Notes: generated by a model not told the origin, from the sequence alone. Shown: positions 42,096-55,659, numbered from the stretch's first letter. The stretch is 64,000 nucleotides of DNA from Elysia crispata (GCA_033675545.1 JAWDGP010006253.1:546001-610000), one strand, 5' to 3'. A program made the numbers and translations.

Positions 42096-44069
42096 GGCTA
42101 GGAATCTTGCCCAATAATAATTATTAATTCGAACCCAGCCCCACCTCCCCCACAGTATTACCTTGATCTCCCCTCTTCTTGAGACTGAAGAACACAGGTA
42201 AAGACTTACGTGTAGCTATATTGTACGCTTTTTTTTATTCTTTTTTTTCTTTTTTATAGTGTTTATCATTCCGCCTCTAGACCTTGTATGGTGTGCAAAA
42301 TAATTGTCCTCTACGCCAAGTCTAGAGACCTAGGACATCACTAAGAGTTTTTACACACTGTTGTAAACGCAGTCCCACACTGAATTAATGCAGCTGTAAA
42401 TGCGCCACTAAATTTATGGTTCTATTGCGTATGATATACTTAATGCCTAGAAAAACTGAGTTAAGCTTAAGTTTTGATTACCCCTGTGTTCTGTATTGAT
42501 AAATTCTAAACCACAACAAGGTAAATAAAAAGCATAAAGATATATGCTGATCCAAGCCATAGTAGGACTTTTATAACCTCCATGCTGTAACTAATTTACT
42601 GATCATTACCATTTACCAAACGCCCTTCACTGACTTATTTACTTTAAGCTTGATTATTGACTGGAAAAATTGACTGATTGGAAGAGCACGCCTAAGAAAT
42701 TTGGAAAATATTGCGGCAAGAGATTTTATAAACGTTTCTATCCAGAACTTTTTTTGCAAATTAAAGTCTTTTTTCCAGAAGTCATTCCAGGATTAAACGC
42801 TTTTCTTAATTCTAGTCCCACATTATTGAAGTAAAGTCAAGTAGCTTAATTGTAACTTTATGTCTCCAATTGTTAGTTGAATGTATCGGATGGATGCCGG
42901 TGACCTAATTTATTTTTGGTGAACTTTTCAATGGAAGGAAAGGTAGAACATACCTCATTTAACCTCTACTGTTTGGTTTCCCCTTGAATCAAGTAAAGAA
43001 TCCAATCGAAGATAGTTGGCATGCTGTGACCTCATGTATGAGACTATAACAATGTTGTCTTGTAACACACGCTGGATGCAGGTGTCATGGAGATTGAGTT
43101 GGTTGATGAGTTCAGTGAATCATTCGTCGTCAGGTATTGGAAATAACACTTAGTAGAGTATCTATACTACGGTTTGATTGGGGGTATTGCAAAATTAATT
43201 GTAAAATAATATTTCAGGAAATTATATTGTGTATAACATATAAAAATAAATTAAGGAAATGACTCTTGTGATGGTTCTCCCATGTTCTTTAGTATTATTA
43301 AAAAAGTTAACGCCCGTGTGATGAATATCATAACTAGTGTGACCAAGCAGTGAAAGTGTTAACTTGATTGTAGGATACCAGCCTACAATATTGCTTTCCT
43401 ACAATTATTTTCAGTTGTAAACTCAAATCTTTCAGTGATTTATAATTTTTTTTCCTTAAATTTGTTTTCCACGACATAATTATATCTTCCTGGGTGAGAA
43501 TGTTGCTTTTTTCAACAAATGTGTAACATTTTCTATTATTCAGAGCTTGTTTGGAGGAATACTTCAACGCTAACAACTGCCTCATAGTCTTTATATTTCT
43601 TATCGCCTTGATGTTTACCGCTCGATATTCATCCTCGTGTCGTCGAAACTTGGACCAAAAATCATAACAATGGACTACCATCAAAATCTTAAATGTGAAG
43701 CACATAGACTTAAAACCTGCCTGCAATATATTGCATCAAATAGGCACAAAAATAGGTAATTAAACAGCTCTATATGTCAAGCTGGCGTAGAAATAAATAC
43801 ATGAATATTAATAGAACGATTGAAAATCGAGCACATAGGCTGTATATCAATGGATAGGTAACGGGAGGCTTGGAGAACCAAAGCAGAAAGTGACTGAGTG
43901 ATTTGAGAAGATTGATAAGGAGGAAGCATAAAGATACAAGAATTGATGTGGTTATTCAAGATGGAGAGCGAGAACACGATAAATGGAGAGACTTAAAGAG
44001 AGACAAAGAGAATCAGAAAGAGAAAGGCAGAGAGAACGAGAAAGATATAGATGAAACAAAGATAGCTGT

Positions 44070-44071
<2 letters not shown>
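42092..44071. other. No gene recognised
   Basis: The minus-strand frame 43334-43726 (130 codons) is the longest but has no motif or splice support. Confidence 0.35.
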
Positions 44072-44134
<63 letters not shown>

Positions 44135-44183
44135 TAAAAAGAGACACAGAGAGAGGGAAAGAAAGAGCGAGGTGTAAAGAGAG

Positions 44184-44263
<80 letters not shown>

Positions 44264-44350
44264 TGTAAAAAGTGACACAGGGGGAGGGAAAGAAAAGGAG
44301 AGGTGTAAAGAGAGAGAGTGGGAGAGAGAGGTAGGGAGAGAAAGAGAAAG
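44072..44350 (+). repeat. GA / GATA-rich array
   Basis: Pure GA at 44072-44131. Then two rounds of GTAAAGAGAGA, GATAGATAGATA and GGGAAAGAAA phrases, so parts of the array are duplicated. Confidence 0.93.
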
Positions 44351-46079
44351 AGACACAGACAGATAGACAAACAGACACAAGGGCAGAAACTCTCTTTAAA
44401 GACTCAAAACCTAAACAATCAATGGATTAGAATGCCTTGAACATTTTTTACTCCTGTTAACGTCTAAACCTTACTCTGCTCTCCAGTCCTCGGAATGCAG
44501 CCGAGCCGCTTTATCCCCCAGGTTTTCAATGTCCTCCCGTCTCACGGACGGAGGAAATGACCTTAGTTTCCACTCCCTCCATGGACCCACAGCCTTGCCC
44601 TCTTCGATTTTTTAGGTCTCCTACAATAAAACGAAATCAAATCAGCAGGACGAATCGATTTCTTGACCTCCGTGGCTAATCGCCATCCCTTGTCTTTACC
44701 AGGTCGGGCCCAGGTCGGCCGGAGACTGCTGACCAGCGGTCAAGATGAGGATGTTTGCTACGAGCTGCGGTTAAAGTGTGCTGCATGATGAAGTTTATGG
44801 CCATGGGACCATCTACAAAGGTCGCTCTAGTACCGGGATGAACGATTCTTCTACGCAATCATTTTCTTCTAGTTTTTCTTTTTATATCTCTAAGAATGAG
44901 AGCCTTCAAAAAAATAAATCAATTTTAAATAATTGAATAAATTATAAAGAGTAGTGTGCGTGTATGTGTCATCTCTCAATCTATCAGCGTCTCTGGTTCG
45001 GCCTTCGAGTTGGATTTAATCATTATATACGTGGCTGCAGGTCTGAAAAAAAAAGGGGGGGGGGGGGGGGAGGGGGGAGGCTGAAGGGGGAGGTGCTGCC
45101 ATGCATGGGCTAGGGACTCAATGAAGACTTCTGCTACCAGTCACAATGATATGTCAGTCACTGGTCGCGCTCGGGAACTTTTCTTCAGCAGTCATTTATT
45201 AATCTACCTCTCTCAAGGTAAAAAAACTAAAAATAGGATGGCATCATAGGCAAAGATGTTTCTGTAAGATGCAATGCGCAGCAAAGTTAAAACAAAATAG
45301 TGCATACTAATTAAGATAGCGATATATATGAAAGAAAGCAAACACTGTTTTGTTTTGTGGAGAGGAAACAACGGAAGGCTGTTGGATCTGACTGCAGCGA
45401 GTAGGCTGATATTATCCAGGATTTCATGCATTTACTTTGAGAAACTTGACTTTGTAAAATCAAGCAAAAGATGCAAAGTCCTGATTGGTTTATCCTGGAC
45501 TTTGTGATGACACGGGTTGCTACATTGTAAAGTAAAAGGTCATAAAATCTGAATGACAACGAGAGAAAGGGAAGAAGAAAGAATGATCCTCAACCTAAAC
45601 AAAAAAAACCCCTACAAAACAGTTGATGGAGAATACACAGTCTTAGTTTGAATGTTTGATAGATATCATCTACTATAAATTATTTCCTTTTCCAATTCCA
45701 CACACCAGTAAAGTTTTGACCAAGCTTCATATAGCGAAAACAACGAAGTGACAGCATCTACTTAAAATGGAGCTAGTCGAAAAATGAGGACCATCTAACC
45801 GAGCATTTCTAGACAACATAGGCAAGTTGTAAATTGCCCTAAAGATTGGAGTGGTAACATTTTTTTCCCTCTAAAATGGTGTTTTTAGAAAATTAAAGGC
45901 AAAAAATGAGATTATTACTTTCTAAAAGGAAAAAGGTGAATGGTTCGAACTACCTCCTGTAAGCACAGCTTGATAGCAGGAACAAACTGAAAATACACAT
46001 ACAATGTAGTCGGCAGCAGATTTGAAACCGTCTGGTAGAGATTTACAAGTTATCGTGTAAGATTTAAGTAATGAATCTA
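44351..46079. other. No confirmed gene
   Basis: A GC-richer segment at 44630-44860 has a plus-strand frame without ATG (about 44632-44787) and a possible 3' splice site at about 44701, but nothing recognisable. A G-run lies at 45053-45085. Confidence 0.3.
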
Positions 46080-46300
46080 ATAAAGCTGCTTTGATACAGG
46101 TTTTAGTTCTAGGACCTAGATATTTACAACAACTAGACTTAAATAAAAAGGTTAAGATCTAGATCTAGATAGATCTAGATTTTACTATTAGGCTTAGATT
46201 TTCAAAACGATTTAAGTTCTAGATCTAGATTTTGTATTTAGAATAAGAATTATCGAGATATCTAGATTCTGGGTAAAGATAGATAGGTGGAGGCATATAT
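46080..46300. repeat. AGATCTAG-rich patch
   Basis: Dense, irregular AGATCT, TCTAGAT and CTAGATCTAGA motifs, of the same sort as at 14.1 and 20.9-21.1 kb. Because the motif is its own complement, the patch is roughly palindromic in many registers. Confidence 0.75.
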
Positions 46301-47403
46301 CTGGATCATCTAAGTAAAAGGATAGATATCAAGTTCATTATATTTTACAAGCCTATTGAACACACAGACGCACCCAAGAGGCTAAAAATTGACATCAGAG
46401 TTCCGTTCTTTGAACGAGGTTTTTAGCCTGTCATATTAAACCAGTGATTGACAGTTCTGGCATATGGGAGCACATTGTTCCAACCGTTGCTGTAGAATGT
46501 TTTACTTTTTCCTGTTAAATCTTTAGACCAAACAATAACAACTTCAAGACTGCTGCAAGTTTTATCATGGATAGAACTTTATACACTTTTAAAACCTTCA
46601 TGATTTTAACGCCGCTATCTGATGGCGTCATAGCTTTTACCTCTCATTCGCTCGCTATTCATTTTTTTCTTCGCAAATCGCATTCAACGCTAATTGTTGA
46701 CGACAAAGACGTTAAGGAGATTGGAGTCCCGCAAGAAATGTAGGTTAACCAGCTTAGCACACACTTCCGCCTTGGTATCTCGATCTGGTGCTGTTTTCGT
46801 CCTCAAAGCTGATTCTTTTTTCAGCCTTAATACTCTGAAGTAGAAGTGACTTGGAGAGAGACAAAAGAGCAAAGGTTAAGCGGCACGCACTCAGGTGCTA
46901 TATCTTCTCAGGGGACTTCACGTCACTTCTTCCTGTTTGAGATTCCTACGCGTGACCTCTAGATACGACCTCTGCACCAAATAAAAATGCGCGCCGTGCT
47001 TAGGTAGCGAGATCATAGAAGTTCCAAGTGAAAGCGATTAAGAAAGTAGTTCCTCATAAGATGGGATCTACTGCCCAAAGCGGATTTTTTTCCCCCGTGG
47101 TTTGTTTGGTTTTTCTTTTTTTCTTTTTTTTATTTCTGTATCAAATTGGCTTATTGTCGTCCTTGTCAAAAGATAATACAGAGACTACGTCCCATATTGA
47201 ATTTTATATTACAGTCGTTCGCTACAATGAAACATATTTATTGCTGTGTTATCTATTGCTTTTTGAAAACTTTATCATTCAACCAGCTGATAATTTAATC
47301 TCACTCGAATCTTTTATATTATGGAGTTTTATTTACCTAAAATCAATTATAGAATGAGTCGTTAAAACTGCGGGAAGCACTCTCATGACGCGCAGGATAC
47401 TTT
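46301..47403. other. No gene recognised
   Basis: No exon or RNA gene recognised. The plus frame at 47028-47357 is a chance frame over T-rich DNA. Confidence 0.35.
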
Positions 47404-47425
47404 AATAAAATAGTGAGTGAGAGAA

Positions 47426-47477
<52 letters not shown>

Positions 47478-47494
47478 ACACACACACACACACA
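47404..47494 (+). repeat. (GA)n-(CA)n microsatellite
   Basis: GA with two AAGAGA breaks, then about 20 bases of CA. Confidence 0.95.
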
Positions 47495-47666
47495 CAAAGA
47501 AGAACAATCTTAGAATCATCTGATTCCAGACATTGAAAAAGAAAAATAATGAATTTATTGAGGCTAAAAAACTAACATCTTAGAGAACGTAACTATAATG
47601 ACATAGATTGAGAACGACATATTAATGAAACGGGATGAAAAAAAAAATCCAATAAATCAAGGTAAA

Positions 47667-47671
<5 letters not shown>

Positions 47672-47710
<39 letters not shown>

Positions 47711-47760
47711 CAGAGAGAGATGGACAGAGAGAGATAAAGAGAGAGGGAAGGAAGAAAAGA
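47672..47760 (+). repeat. GA-rich microsatellite
   Basis: GA with GGGAGAGGGACAGAGAGAGA-like interruptions. Confidence 0.93.
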
Positions 47761-48639
47761 GGAGATAGCAAGATAGAAAGCAACCTTTCTGTCAAACAGA
47801 ACTTGCAAGATATATTAAAAACACCCATCTTTGCAGGTAATTGTTGACTCGTAATTCCTTCCGTTACTTAATTGTAAATTAAGATTAAAACAACTAAGAA
47901 TACTCATACTTTTACAACGCCACCTAATCTTTGCGCGATTGGAACCGGATCATAGAGACACTAACAAATGGGATATTTTCAAACAGATGGTCTAACCGTT
48001 TTGTTTGCAAAGACTCGTCGCTCCAGAGAAATGTGTCAAACCTGTCGGAGTTTTTACTCAGGTGTCCACACCTTTGTACACAGTGGTAATCAAACAGCTA
48101 TCAGTCAAATTCTTTTTTTTTTTTTTTTTTATAAAAAGTACTATGATATTTAGATCCAGTCGAAACCCAAGTCAGAAACAGGAATATAGAAACATTTGAT
48201 GAATGTAGTCACATGACCAGAAGACGCCACGGTCCAGGAAACGGAAACAGGTGTCATCCTCCTATCACCAGTTGTGTAATGATTGCTGGTTCACAGATAT
48301 GGTTCTAATCAACCCTCCACCAGCACAATCACGTGACGGCTTAGTTAAAAAAAACCAACAGATGTTTTTACAGTTTAAAAGCACCTGATGATTGAACTAG
48401 AGGAACAAAGAGAAACGAAAGAGAAAGTCAGATGGAGCGATACCGAACTGTCTCCAGTTTTCCCGTGTAAACTGACAAAGCTGAAAAAATTCAACCGGCA
48501 TGAGGAACAAATAAGAAAATTAACAAACACAAAAGAAAAAGGTGAGGAAAATAAAATCACCTGTGGGACGATTTTTTTTATACTAAATGGCCTGGGAGGT
48601 TTAAGTTAAAATTTCATATAATAAATGAAATGTTTTTTC
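47761..48639. other. No confirmed gene
   Basis: The plus frame at 48388-48609 is rich in charged residues (KLTKLKKFNRHEEQIRKLTN) but has no domain. It ends just before duplicated copy 2 and has no match before copy 1. Confidence 0.3.
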
Positions 48640-50720
48640 TTCTGTCCTTGATAGATTTAAAAATTGAGACAGGTCTGAAAAGTAATTTAAAACTAGAAAT
48701 ATGAAGTTTCCCTAAAACTCAATTTGAAAATTCTCTGACCCAAAAGGAAATTCAGAGCAGCTGATTTCACATTCGTAACAAGCTGTCAGTGTTGAGAGGG
48801 GACATCACTTCCGTTCATTTGGGTGCCGAGACTCGAGAGTTCTCCTCCCCTGTTGACAAGGGTTTGTCAGTGAGAGGAACAGGAAGTTACTTGGATCTGG
48901 TAAGAGCTTTTTGACAAGATCTTGACAACATCGAAATTCTGTTTTGCATGCCAGTGGAAGTGACTTTGGAATTGAAACAAGATAGCTGCTGTCTCCGCAA
49001 CCTGGTAAACAACTTGTTTGATGCTACATAATTGGAGTTATTTAATATGGCACGGGTGTCGTGTAAGTTGGTTGTGAACCTTTTTTTGAAATGAAAGAAA
49101 ATATTTCGTAATCATACTAAATTGCTTTTTGTTTTTTTCCCTTACGTAATTCAGCACTAAGAATCACGAAACTTTTATTTTACCATGTGAGAAAAAGCGG
49201 CCAGTCCATCATGATTTCTTAGCAAAATAACAAAAAGATTGTGACTTGAAAAGAAAGGAAATGAGGGAAAGAAACTAAGGTTGAATAACATAGTTAAAGT
49301 TAATCTAGAAATTTAAAACTACGACAGAAAAAAAGTGTAATGGAGAGATATTCATGTGGCACGATTTAGTTGTACAAAAAATTAAGGGTCTGTGGCTAAT
49401 TGAAAAAAAAAAATAATTCGTAGGTAGGTAATAATACTGTGCATGACTACATTAAAAAAAATTAAATAAAAAGTTTCTTTTGATAACGATTACTTTGCTA
49501 TATCTCAAATAAAACTACAAAAATATCTCTAAGTTCTACAAAACATGCAAAGTGTAAAGGTTTCTAAATCTACAAAGCCTATCATACTACTTCTTTTTCA
49601 TTCAGCAGACTGACTAAGGAACAAACGTTTCCAAACTATAAAGATTGAAGGTGCAAGAGAATTGAAGAAAGTTATGTAGTTGACCGACCGATGATAATAA
49701 TGTGTGTGTGTGTGTATCTGGGTTATTTATGGCACCTAGGCCCGTGAGCGACAAATCTAGAGCCGTATCTGTCACTGAGGGTGGAGGCGCTCATTAAATT
49801 AGAGACTCTGGTAAAGAAACAACATATCGTACAAAAGAAAAATGCGATTGGTGCAAAATGAAAAAGGAGAGAAAATTTGATGAAACCCAATCGAAACGAA
49901 GCCCTCAGTTACACAAATAGAACATAGAGAAGTCTAATATGAAATAAGTTGGCCGGGTAGATTGCACTACTATATAACTTATCAAGGTAAGCCGAGTAAA
50001 ATAAATTTCATAACATTATAATATATTCAAAGATTTTCTTCAATCTCAATATTCACTGCAGAGGGATTCAATCATTTTGAAACTAAGAATTTAAATATCT
50101 ACCTGGTTGAACTGACTTTGGTTTGAGAAGAACAAAATGGTTAGCAGTAATAAATCATGTGATCTGTGTATCCAGGCAACTACGGGTGTGCATTTCTGAA
50201 AAATACAGTAAACATATCTCCGTCAAGTAAAAACCCTCTGGGTGATATTCCTTGCACGGATGTAGAATCGAAGCTCCTATTGCCCAAACCTCCTGTCTCA
50301 GATCTAGATCTTGATGTGCCAGTAAGAGTCTTTACAACACATGCAAGTATTAATCAAGCAGACTTACAAGCTTCCCAAAAACACTTTGACAATAGAGAAA
50401 CTGAATCTGAATTATGTTTTATAAAATTACTTTAAAAAATATCTCGCGATAACAATCCTCGTGTATGAACTGAAATAGTAACTGATAAAGAGACAGAAGC
50501 AAGGAAAAAACTGAAAAGTTACCGTTCCAATTTCACATGGGACATTGTTTCTGTGTGCTTCGGGTCTTTACAGTCTTCTGAAAATCATTTTCTCTATAGT
50601 TTGTCATTTTGATTGATCTCTTTTGATTTGACTTTACCTTCCCACTTGAGCGAATTTCAGTGAATTTGGATGGAACAAATTTATCTGTTGAGTGCTGCGT
50701 TTCTGGCCAAGGCAAGTTCT
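48640..50720 (+). repeat. Duplicated block, copy 2
   Basis: Partner of 35640-37270, same strand, about 13.0 kb away at its left island and about 13.4 kb at its right island, because copy 2 has a longer middle. Strongly alike at 48760-49080. The ATG at 49047 and the donor at 49063 match copy 1. The right island starts near 50170 after a TATCCAG acceptor-like site and reads NYGCAFLKNTVNISPSSKNP, then LDLD and ETESELCF. The LDLD and ESE.CF pieces are also in copy 1. Stops occur after ETESELCF. No family is recognised. Confidence 0.75.
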
Positions 50721-51856
50721 AAATCTAGCGTGTCTCCAGGTGGATTGCCCCAACTCCACGATAACTGAGACTGTGTTCTGTAGTCTATCTGCCGGAGAAT
50801 ATTGAGCATAAAAAGAAAGGTGTCTGGGAGTGGTGGGGTGGAGGGTGAGGGGTGGAGGAATATAGGGGAGGAGGCGTTGTTCTCTTCCAATAGACAAAAA
50901 TTTGCAATACGGGCAGATGCAGCACAGAACTGATGAGGAAGCTGGCCCCTTTACAGCTCTGCTAGCCAGATATTCCTCAATGCTATATAGTTATCTCAGT
51001 AAGGCAGCCTCTAAAACATTTCCTTGATCTGTTAAAGTTGACTGAGTGTCTCTAACAATTTTTTGTTTTCTGTCCTATGTCTTCAAATATCATGCCCTTT
51101 AAATTTACCTTACGTTTTGATCAGGGAATTCCATTGGTAGATTTATTTTGTATCCAAAAAAAAAGCCATCCTTCTTAAAATGATCTAGAAGAGGAGATTT
51201 CCTTATACTGTCTTTTAATACTTGGAAATTTTTGTTTTGTTTTGTTTTCTTTCACATTTGTTCTAAATCCCATGAGACAAAGTCTCTACTCAAATTATGT
51301 CCATTCAAATTAAAATGTCCAGTTTCATGCAGACTTCACTCTTTAACACCAGATTTTTGCTTGGTGTATAGATTTTATCCACGAGCAATGCCCTGATTGG
51401 AGTTTAGGGGCGACAATCTTTTGAGGCAAGCTCTAACCGGATGTGCATACAGCGGTGTTCATGGTGACAGCAAATGGACCTGACGGAGGAAGATCTGCAA
51501 GAAGTCCAGTCTACCAGACAAGGTAAAACTTGAGTGTCGAGGCTACAGTAGGTTGTGATTTCAGCAAATCCTTCGAGAAACAAAGGACACGTTGAACATA
51601 ACCACTATCAACAACAGGAGATAAATCCAGGAAGTTTGTGCAGTCCAAGTTGAAACTTTCCCACTCTTACCTTGTCAGCACTTGCTTGAAGCGGACGCTG
51701 TGTAGCTCATTTGTTTATTCTGTTTTCTTATCAACAATGTAAGGATCCATTATGATGGGACTGCTGTTGCCGAAGTCTCTCAATCAGCGTAAACATAGTT
51801 GAGTATTATTGAAAACAAACATAAAATGCAATCCTCTGAGTGTGTCATCCATTTTA
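50721..51856. other. No gene recognised
   Basis: A GGGGTGGAGGG-type G-rich patch lies at about 50828-50875. No exon was found. Confidence 0.35.
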
Positions 51857-52222
51857 TTACTCGTTTCTGAACAGAACACATAAAACTTCATTTACAAAAC
51901 AAGCGAGGAATAGGTTGGCAACCGCCATTATTCTCTTAGGGTAGAAACCGAAACTCTTCCCATAAATTTCCAAGACATAAAAAGCCAATTTATGACGTTC
52001 GGGACTGTAGGAGCCACAGACCGAGTTAGGGAGACGACCAATCTTGAAACTCGATCTCGAGCAATATGGGATGTATCTCAGCCCGTATCTCTGCTCATCT
52101 GAGAGGAGAGGAGCGCCCCGTTCATGGCTCTCGCTCGAGAGAGAGATACGGTACACGCCCAGGCGGAGCTCGGGACTCCACGGGGACGTCAAGATCAGTG
52201 CCGCGGTGACCATCAATCTCAA
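51857..52222 (-). CDS. Unidentified ORF in a GC-rich island
   Basis: 121 codons on the minus strand with many G/C-ending codons in the first 80, as in the DUF229 gene and unlike the surroundings. It reads ELRLGVYRISLSSESHERGA and then LAFYVLEIYGKSFGFYPKR. An AATAAA lies on the same strand overlapping the stop. The opposite strand is also open over the GC-rich part (52044-52271), so the strand is not certain. No family is recognised. A conserved non-coding element is the main alternative. Confidence 0.3.
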   Translation of the reverse strand: MRLMVTAALILTSPWSPELRLGVYRISLSSESHERGAPLLSDEQRYGLRYIPYCSRSSFKIGRLPNSVCGSYSPERHKLAFYVLEIYGKSFGFYPKRIMAVANLFLACFVNEVLCVLFRNE

Positions 52223-52271
52223 ACTGGAGTCTTACGTGAGGTTTTTCGGTAAAATAGAGGTCTCACTCTGA

Positions 52272-53408
52272 ATGGAAGAAAGTTGGGGAGGAGGGGGGGA
52301 TTTAAGGTTTGTGATTCCAGTGAGCACTTCAAAATGCACCGTCCAAGTTTTCAAGTATATTGATGGTAAGTTCCAAACTTGGCAAAAAGTTTTGAAATGA
52401 AGTTCAGTATTAATATAGTGAAAAATATTTACCATCGGTACTTCAGGATATTAAGAATATCAATATATTATGTATGTGTTATAATATCTGTAGACCTTTA
52501 TATCAATATCTGAGAATATTATTAGATTGGAATACGCGAAAAAACATTTTCGAGATATGACTTGTTAAGCAGCATGGTTTTATTTTTATTGTTTTCATTT
52601 TGTTCATGAGCACGTTGCTTCAACTTGCATCTTTCCCCTAACTTATGGCAGCTTAGAGATCTTAAAGAAAGACTTGTTGATGGGCTTCATTAGCTGAACT
52701 GAGGCTGTAAATTTAAAAACTGATGCAGGATTGTGTTCGCTTACCTTAAGCTTTAGTCTGTGTACTGGTTATGAAACTGGAAAAGCAACAACCAGTTCAA
52801 AACAGCAGATCACTCCTGGCATTGTCTGTGCAGCATCGCAGTGCACCCATGGAATTAATCGAACATTTATGATTAATTTTGCATCAGTGTCAAGATTATA
52901 GAGATGCTGCCATAGAGAAAGGGTGACATTATTTCGTGTCATTTGTAGATTTTTCACACAAGTCCTATCTAGCATCACTTCTCGTGCAAGAGTACTGTTC
53001 CTGGACAAAAACTCTTTAGATTCGCTCACCTAAAAAGCACTAATATCCTAGTGGAGCTTCTTCAAGATGCCGGAAAGAGCTTGAGGTGTGTGTGTGTGTG
53101 TGTAATATTGTCCGCTCTCATTTTTTGATGTAAAGCCTATATTCAGATATCAAACACTTCTACATTAGGAGAAGCCGTACAGAACGATGTATCTTCCCAC
53201 GTTTTAGACACATATAAATATGGTTTAAGCCTTAGCAACGGTGAATTTCTTTGACTTAGAACGTTTTAAAACCTTGTCTTAATTCAATAATTCAATAATT
53301 TCTTCAAGTTTCCAGGCATCCGTCCTTAACATGCCTGTCAATTACTGCCTTAGACTGATCATAATTGCCTTCCTTTCCCACAGAAGACTTATCACTGTTT
53401 CCAAGCAA
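52272..53408. other. No gene recognised
   Basis: AT-rich, with a short GT run at about 53087-53103. The minus frame at 52769-53029 has no domain. Confidence 0.35.
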
Positions 53409-53606
53409 CTAGATTGGCTCCCCCCTAACTTCCAGGTAATGTGGAGATGACAGTTCCGTCCAGTTGACTTCATCTAATTTATTCGTTGTCAGAATCCGAT
53501 AGATCTGATAAAAGAATGCCAGTTTGGGCTGGAACTTGTTCCCCATTACTGAGAGATTGTGGCTGTCAATTTGGTCGGTTAATAAAAAAGTCATTTCTTG
53601 AAACAT
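53409..53606 (-). CDS. Unidentified short ORF
   Basis: 65 codons from an ATG on the minus strand with an even amino-acid mix (MFQEMTFLLTDQIDSHNLSV and on). No family, signal peptide or splice pair is visible. It could be a single exon of something larger, or chance. Confidence 0.2.
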   Translation of the reverse strand: MFQEMTFLLTDQIDSHNLSVMGNKFQPKLAFFYQIYRILTTNKLDEVNWTELSSPHYLEVRGEPI

Positions 53607-54879
53607 TTTCTTGTTTACTGGACCCGAAAGTTTGAAATATTCTGTATTGTTTGTTTGTTTTTTTGTTTTGTTTTTAATTAAAAAGAGAGCGAAGAGAGGA
53701 AAATGAACGTCAATGAAGCAACTTTTGCGGATGTTAGGTGTGAACTTGACAGGTAGCCGACAGTAAAGGGACCTTTCTGCTGGCTATACTATGATAGCTG
53801 ATGAGGTTTCCTTTAAAGCTAGACCTGACAATTTTCTCTCATGTCAGGTTTGAAAATCTGGACTCAGAAACTTGCGAGATATTTCACTAATTGTAACTCA
53901 AAAACCCGGTAATAAATTTCAAATTCTTGATTTTTGACTTCTGAAAAAAAATTCGCTGTTCTGATAAAAAAGCAAGATTATATTTCCAATGGTTTTTTTT
54001 TTCGTTTGGCCATTATTGAAGTTGTGACATTCTTCTTGAATATGGACGTCTTTTAACTCTTAAATATAAATCTCTTTAATTCTGACTGGTTTCACTTGAT
54101 GATGCAGCTGTGTCACATAACATTAAAGACAAAAATGTAGAGTTTACTTTTTGCACAATATGATTCCCACAGATCATGTCCAAAGGTTTCAAATTTCCTC
54201 AAGGGTTATCAGATTAAAAGCGATGCCCATGAGGCACTGTGAGCGAGCTAGGGACTGGCAGTAGTCAGATGGTGTTAGCCGACAGTGAGCTCGACTCTAC
54301 TAATTGTTCTCGATTCTGCGTGGACTACAATCAGGAGTTATATATAACGTATGCAATGTGCAGCTGAAATCCCAAGGATCTGTTTAATGTATAATTTCTG
54401 AAATTCTGATCAAATGTGAAATATTATCGGCTTCAATTTTCAATCCATGCTCGTAAATGAATTGAATTTTTTTAAAATGTGTTTTGTTCATGACTTTCAG
54501 ATCCAGTCATTTGATAGTTTTGAATTGGACTCATGCAAAAAAATGGACGCCAAATAGTTGAGGCAATAACGTGCTAGATCTGTAGTAATGGGTGTCCAGA
54601 ATTCGACCTGCTGCTGGGATTGGGTCTCATCTAAGCAACCCTATCTTTTGTGAGACATCAGCTGTCGTCTTCGTGTAAGATGAGAGACGTAAAAATAATC
54701 GAAGAATTTGTTTTGCAAAAAATGTGAAAAATCAGAATGCAAGATTTTTTTTTTATTTTCCCATGGTAGGTACTTTCCCAGGGGAAAAATGAAAATACGA
54801 ATACATGTACAAATAAAGGCTTTCTTGAGGAAGTATATTTTCTTTTTTTATCAACTAATCATTGATTCTGATCGTTTAG
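53607..54879. other. No gene recognised
   Basis: AT-rich, with several homopolymer runs. No coding or RNA feature was seen. Confidence 0.4.
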
Positions 54880-55135
54880 TCGATTGATTGATTGATTGAT
54901 TGGTTCATTCATTTGATACTCGACTGATTGATTATTTGATTCATTGAAAAATTGATTGATAATTTAATTGATGATTGATTGATCTAACAATCAATCAATT
55001 ATTTGATTGTTTGGTTTGTTCATTTCATACTCAACTGATTGATTGGTTCATGCATTGTTTCATTGATTGATTTACATGTATTTTTTTTCTTTTTTTAATA
55101 TCCGAATGATCGATTAACTGATTGATTGGGTTCCT
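54880..55135 (+). repeat. GATT tetranucleotide repeat, worn, with an inverted patch
   Basis: GATTGATTGATTGATTGATT at the left. Then degenerate GATT/CATT units and a short ATCAATCAATCAATT patch (about 54988-55000) in the opposite sense, which could pair with the GATT units. Confidence 0.85.
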
Positions 55136-55399
55136 TGCGTCCTATGGCTGAAAACTCTAGTTAGGCAATGCAGGAACTTTACAACTGAAAAACTGAAAGC
55201 CAACAGGAGAAGAATTCCACGTTAGCAATTTGATTGCACAACTTTTAAAACCACCGCCACAACCCCTCTCGTCTCTCCCTTACCCAACCCAAACACTCGC
55301 AGAAAGGCTGTCTTCCACAGTAAAACGCATCAGCAATGCTGTGTCCTGCTCCTCATTTTTGTTGCAGATGTATGGCTTTTTATACCCGCATCAGCATAA
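55136..55399. other. No gene recognised
   Basis: The plus frame at 55230-55430 has no domain. Confidence 0.35.
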
Positions 55400-55570
55400 T
55401 GAAATATCCATTTTTGATGATTGTGTTTAGTTCGGGGCTTTTTTGCCTCTTCCTCTGGCCGTAAAGCGAGGCGTTTTCAGCGGCTCTTGTTTAGCATATT
55501 CATGACAGCTCGTTACACTTGTTTACAGATTACACCCGGCCGCTTGCAGGTTTATGAATGGGACTTTCTC
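55400..55570. promoter_or_regulatory. Candidate conserved non-coding element
   Basis: A compact GC-richer block with homeodomain/POU-like words (GCATATTCATGACAG, GGTTTATGAATG) and GTAAAGCGAGGCG. No open frame of interest crosses it. The texture is that of a developmental enhancer, but this is inferred from composition alone. Confidence 0.25.
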
Positions 55571-55659
55571 TGACTCTTTCACTCTTGTGACTCACCCTGA
55601 CACATCCACATATGCCGTTTGCCCACAGCTGCCGACATTAATAAAAAAAAAATGTAACC

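Noticed and set aside
43334-43726. 130-codon minus-strand frame
   Set aside because: No recognisable motif and no splice or promoter support. Frames of this length occur by chance in 64 kb.
44632-44787. Open stretch without ATG in a GC-richer segment
   Set aside because: Short, no start, no family, and the splice-like site inside it conflicts with the frame upstream.
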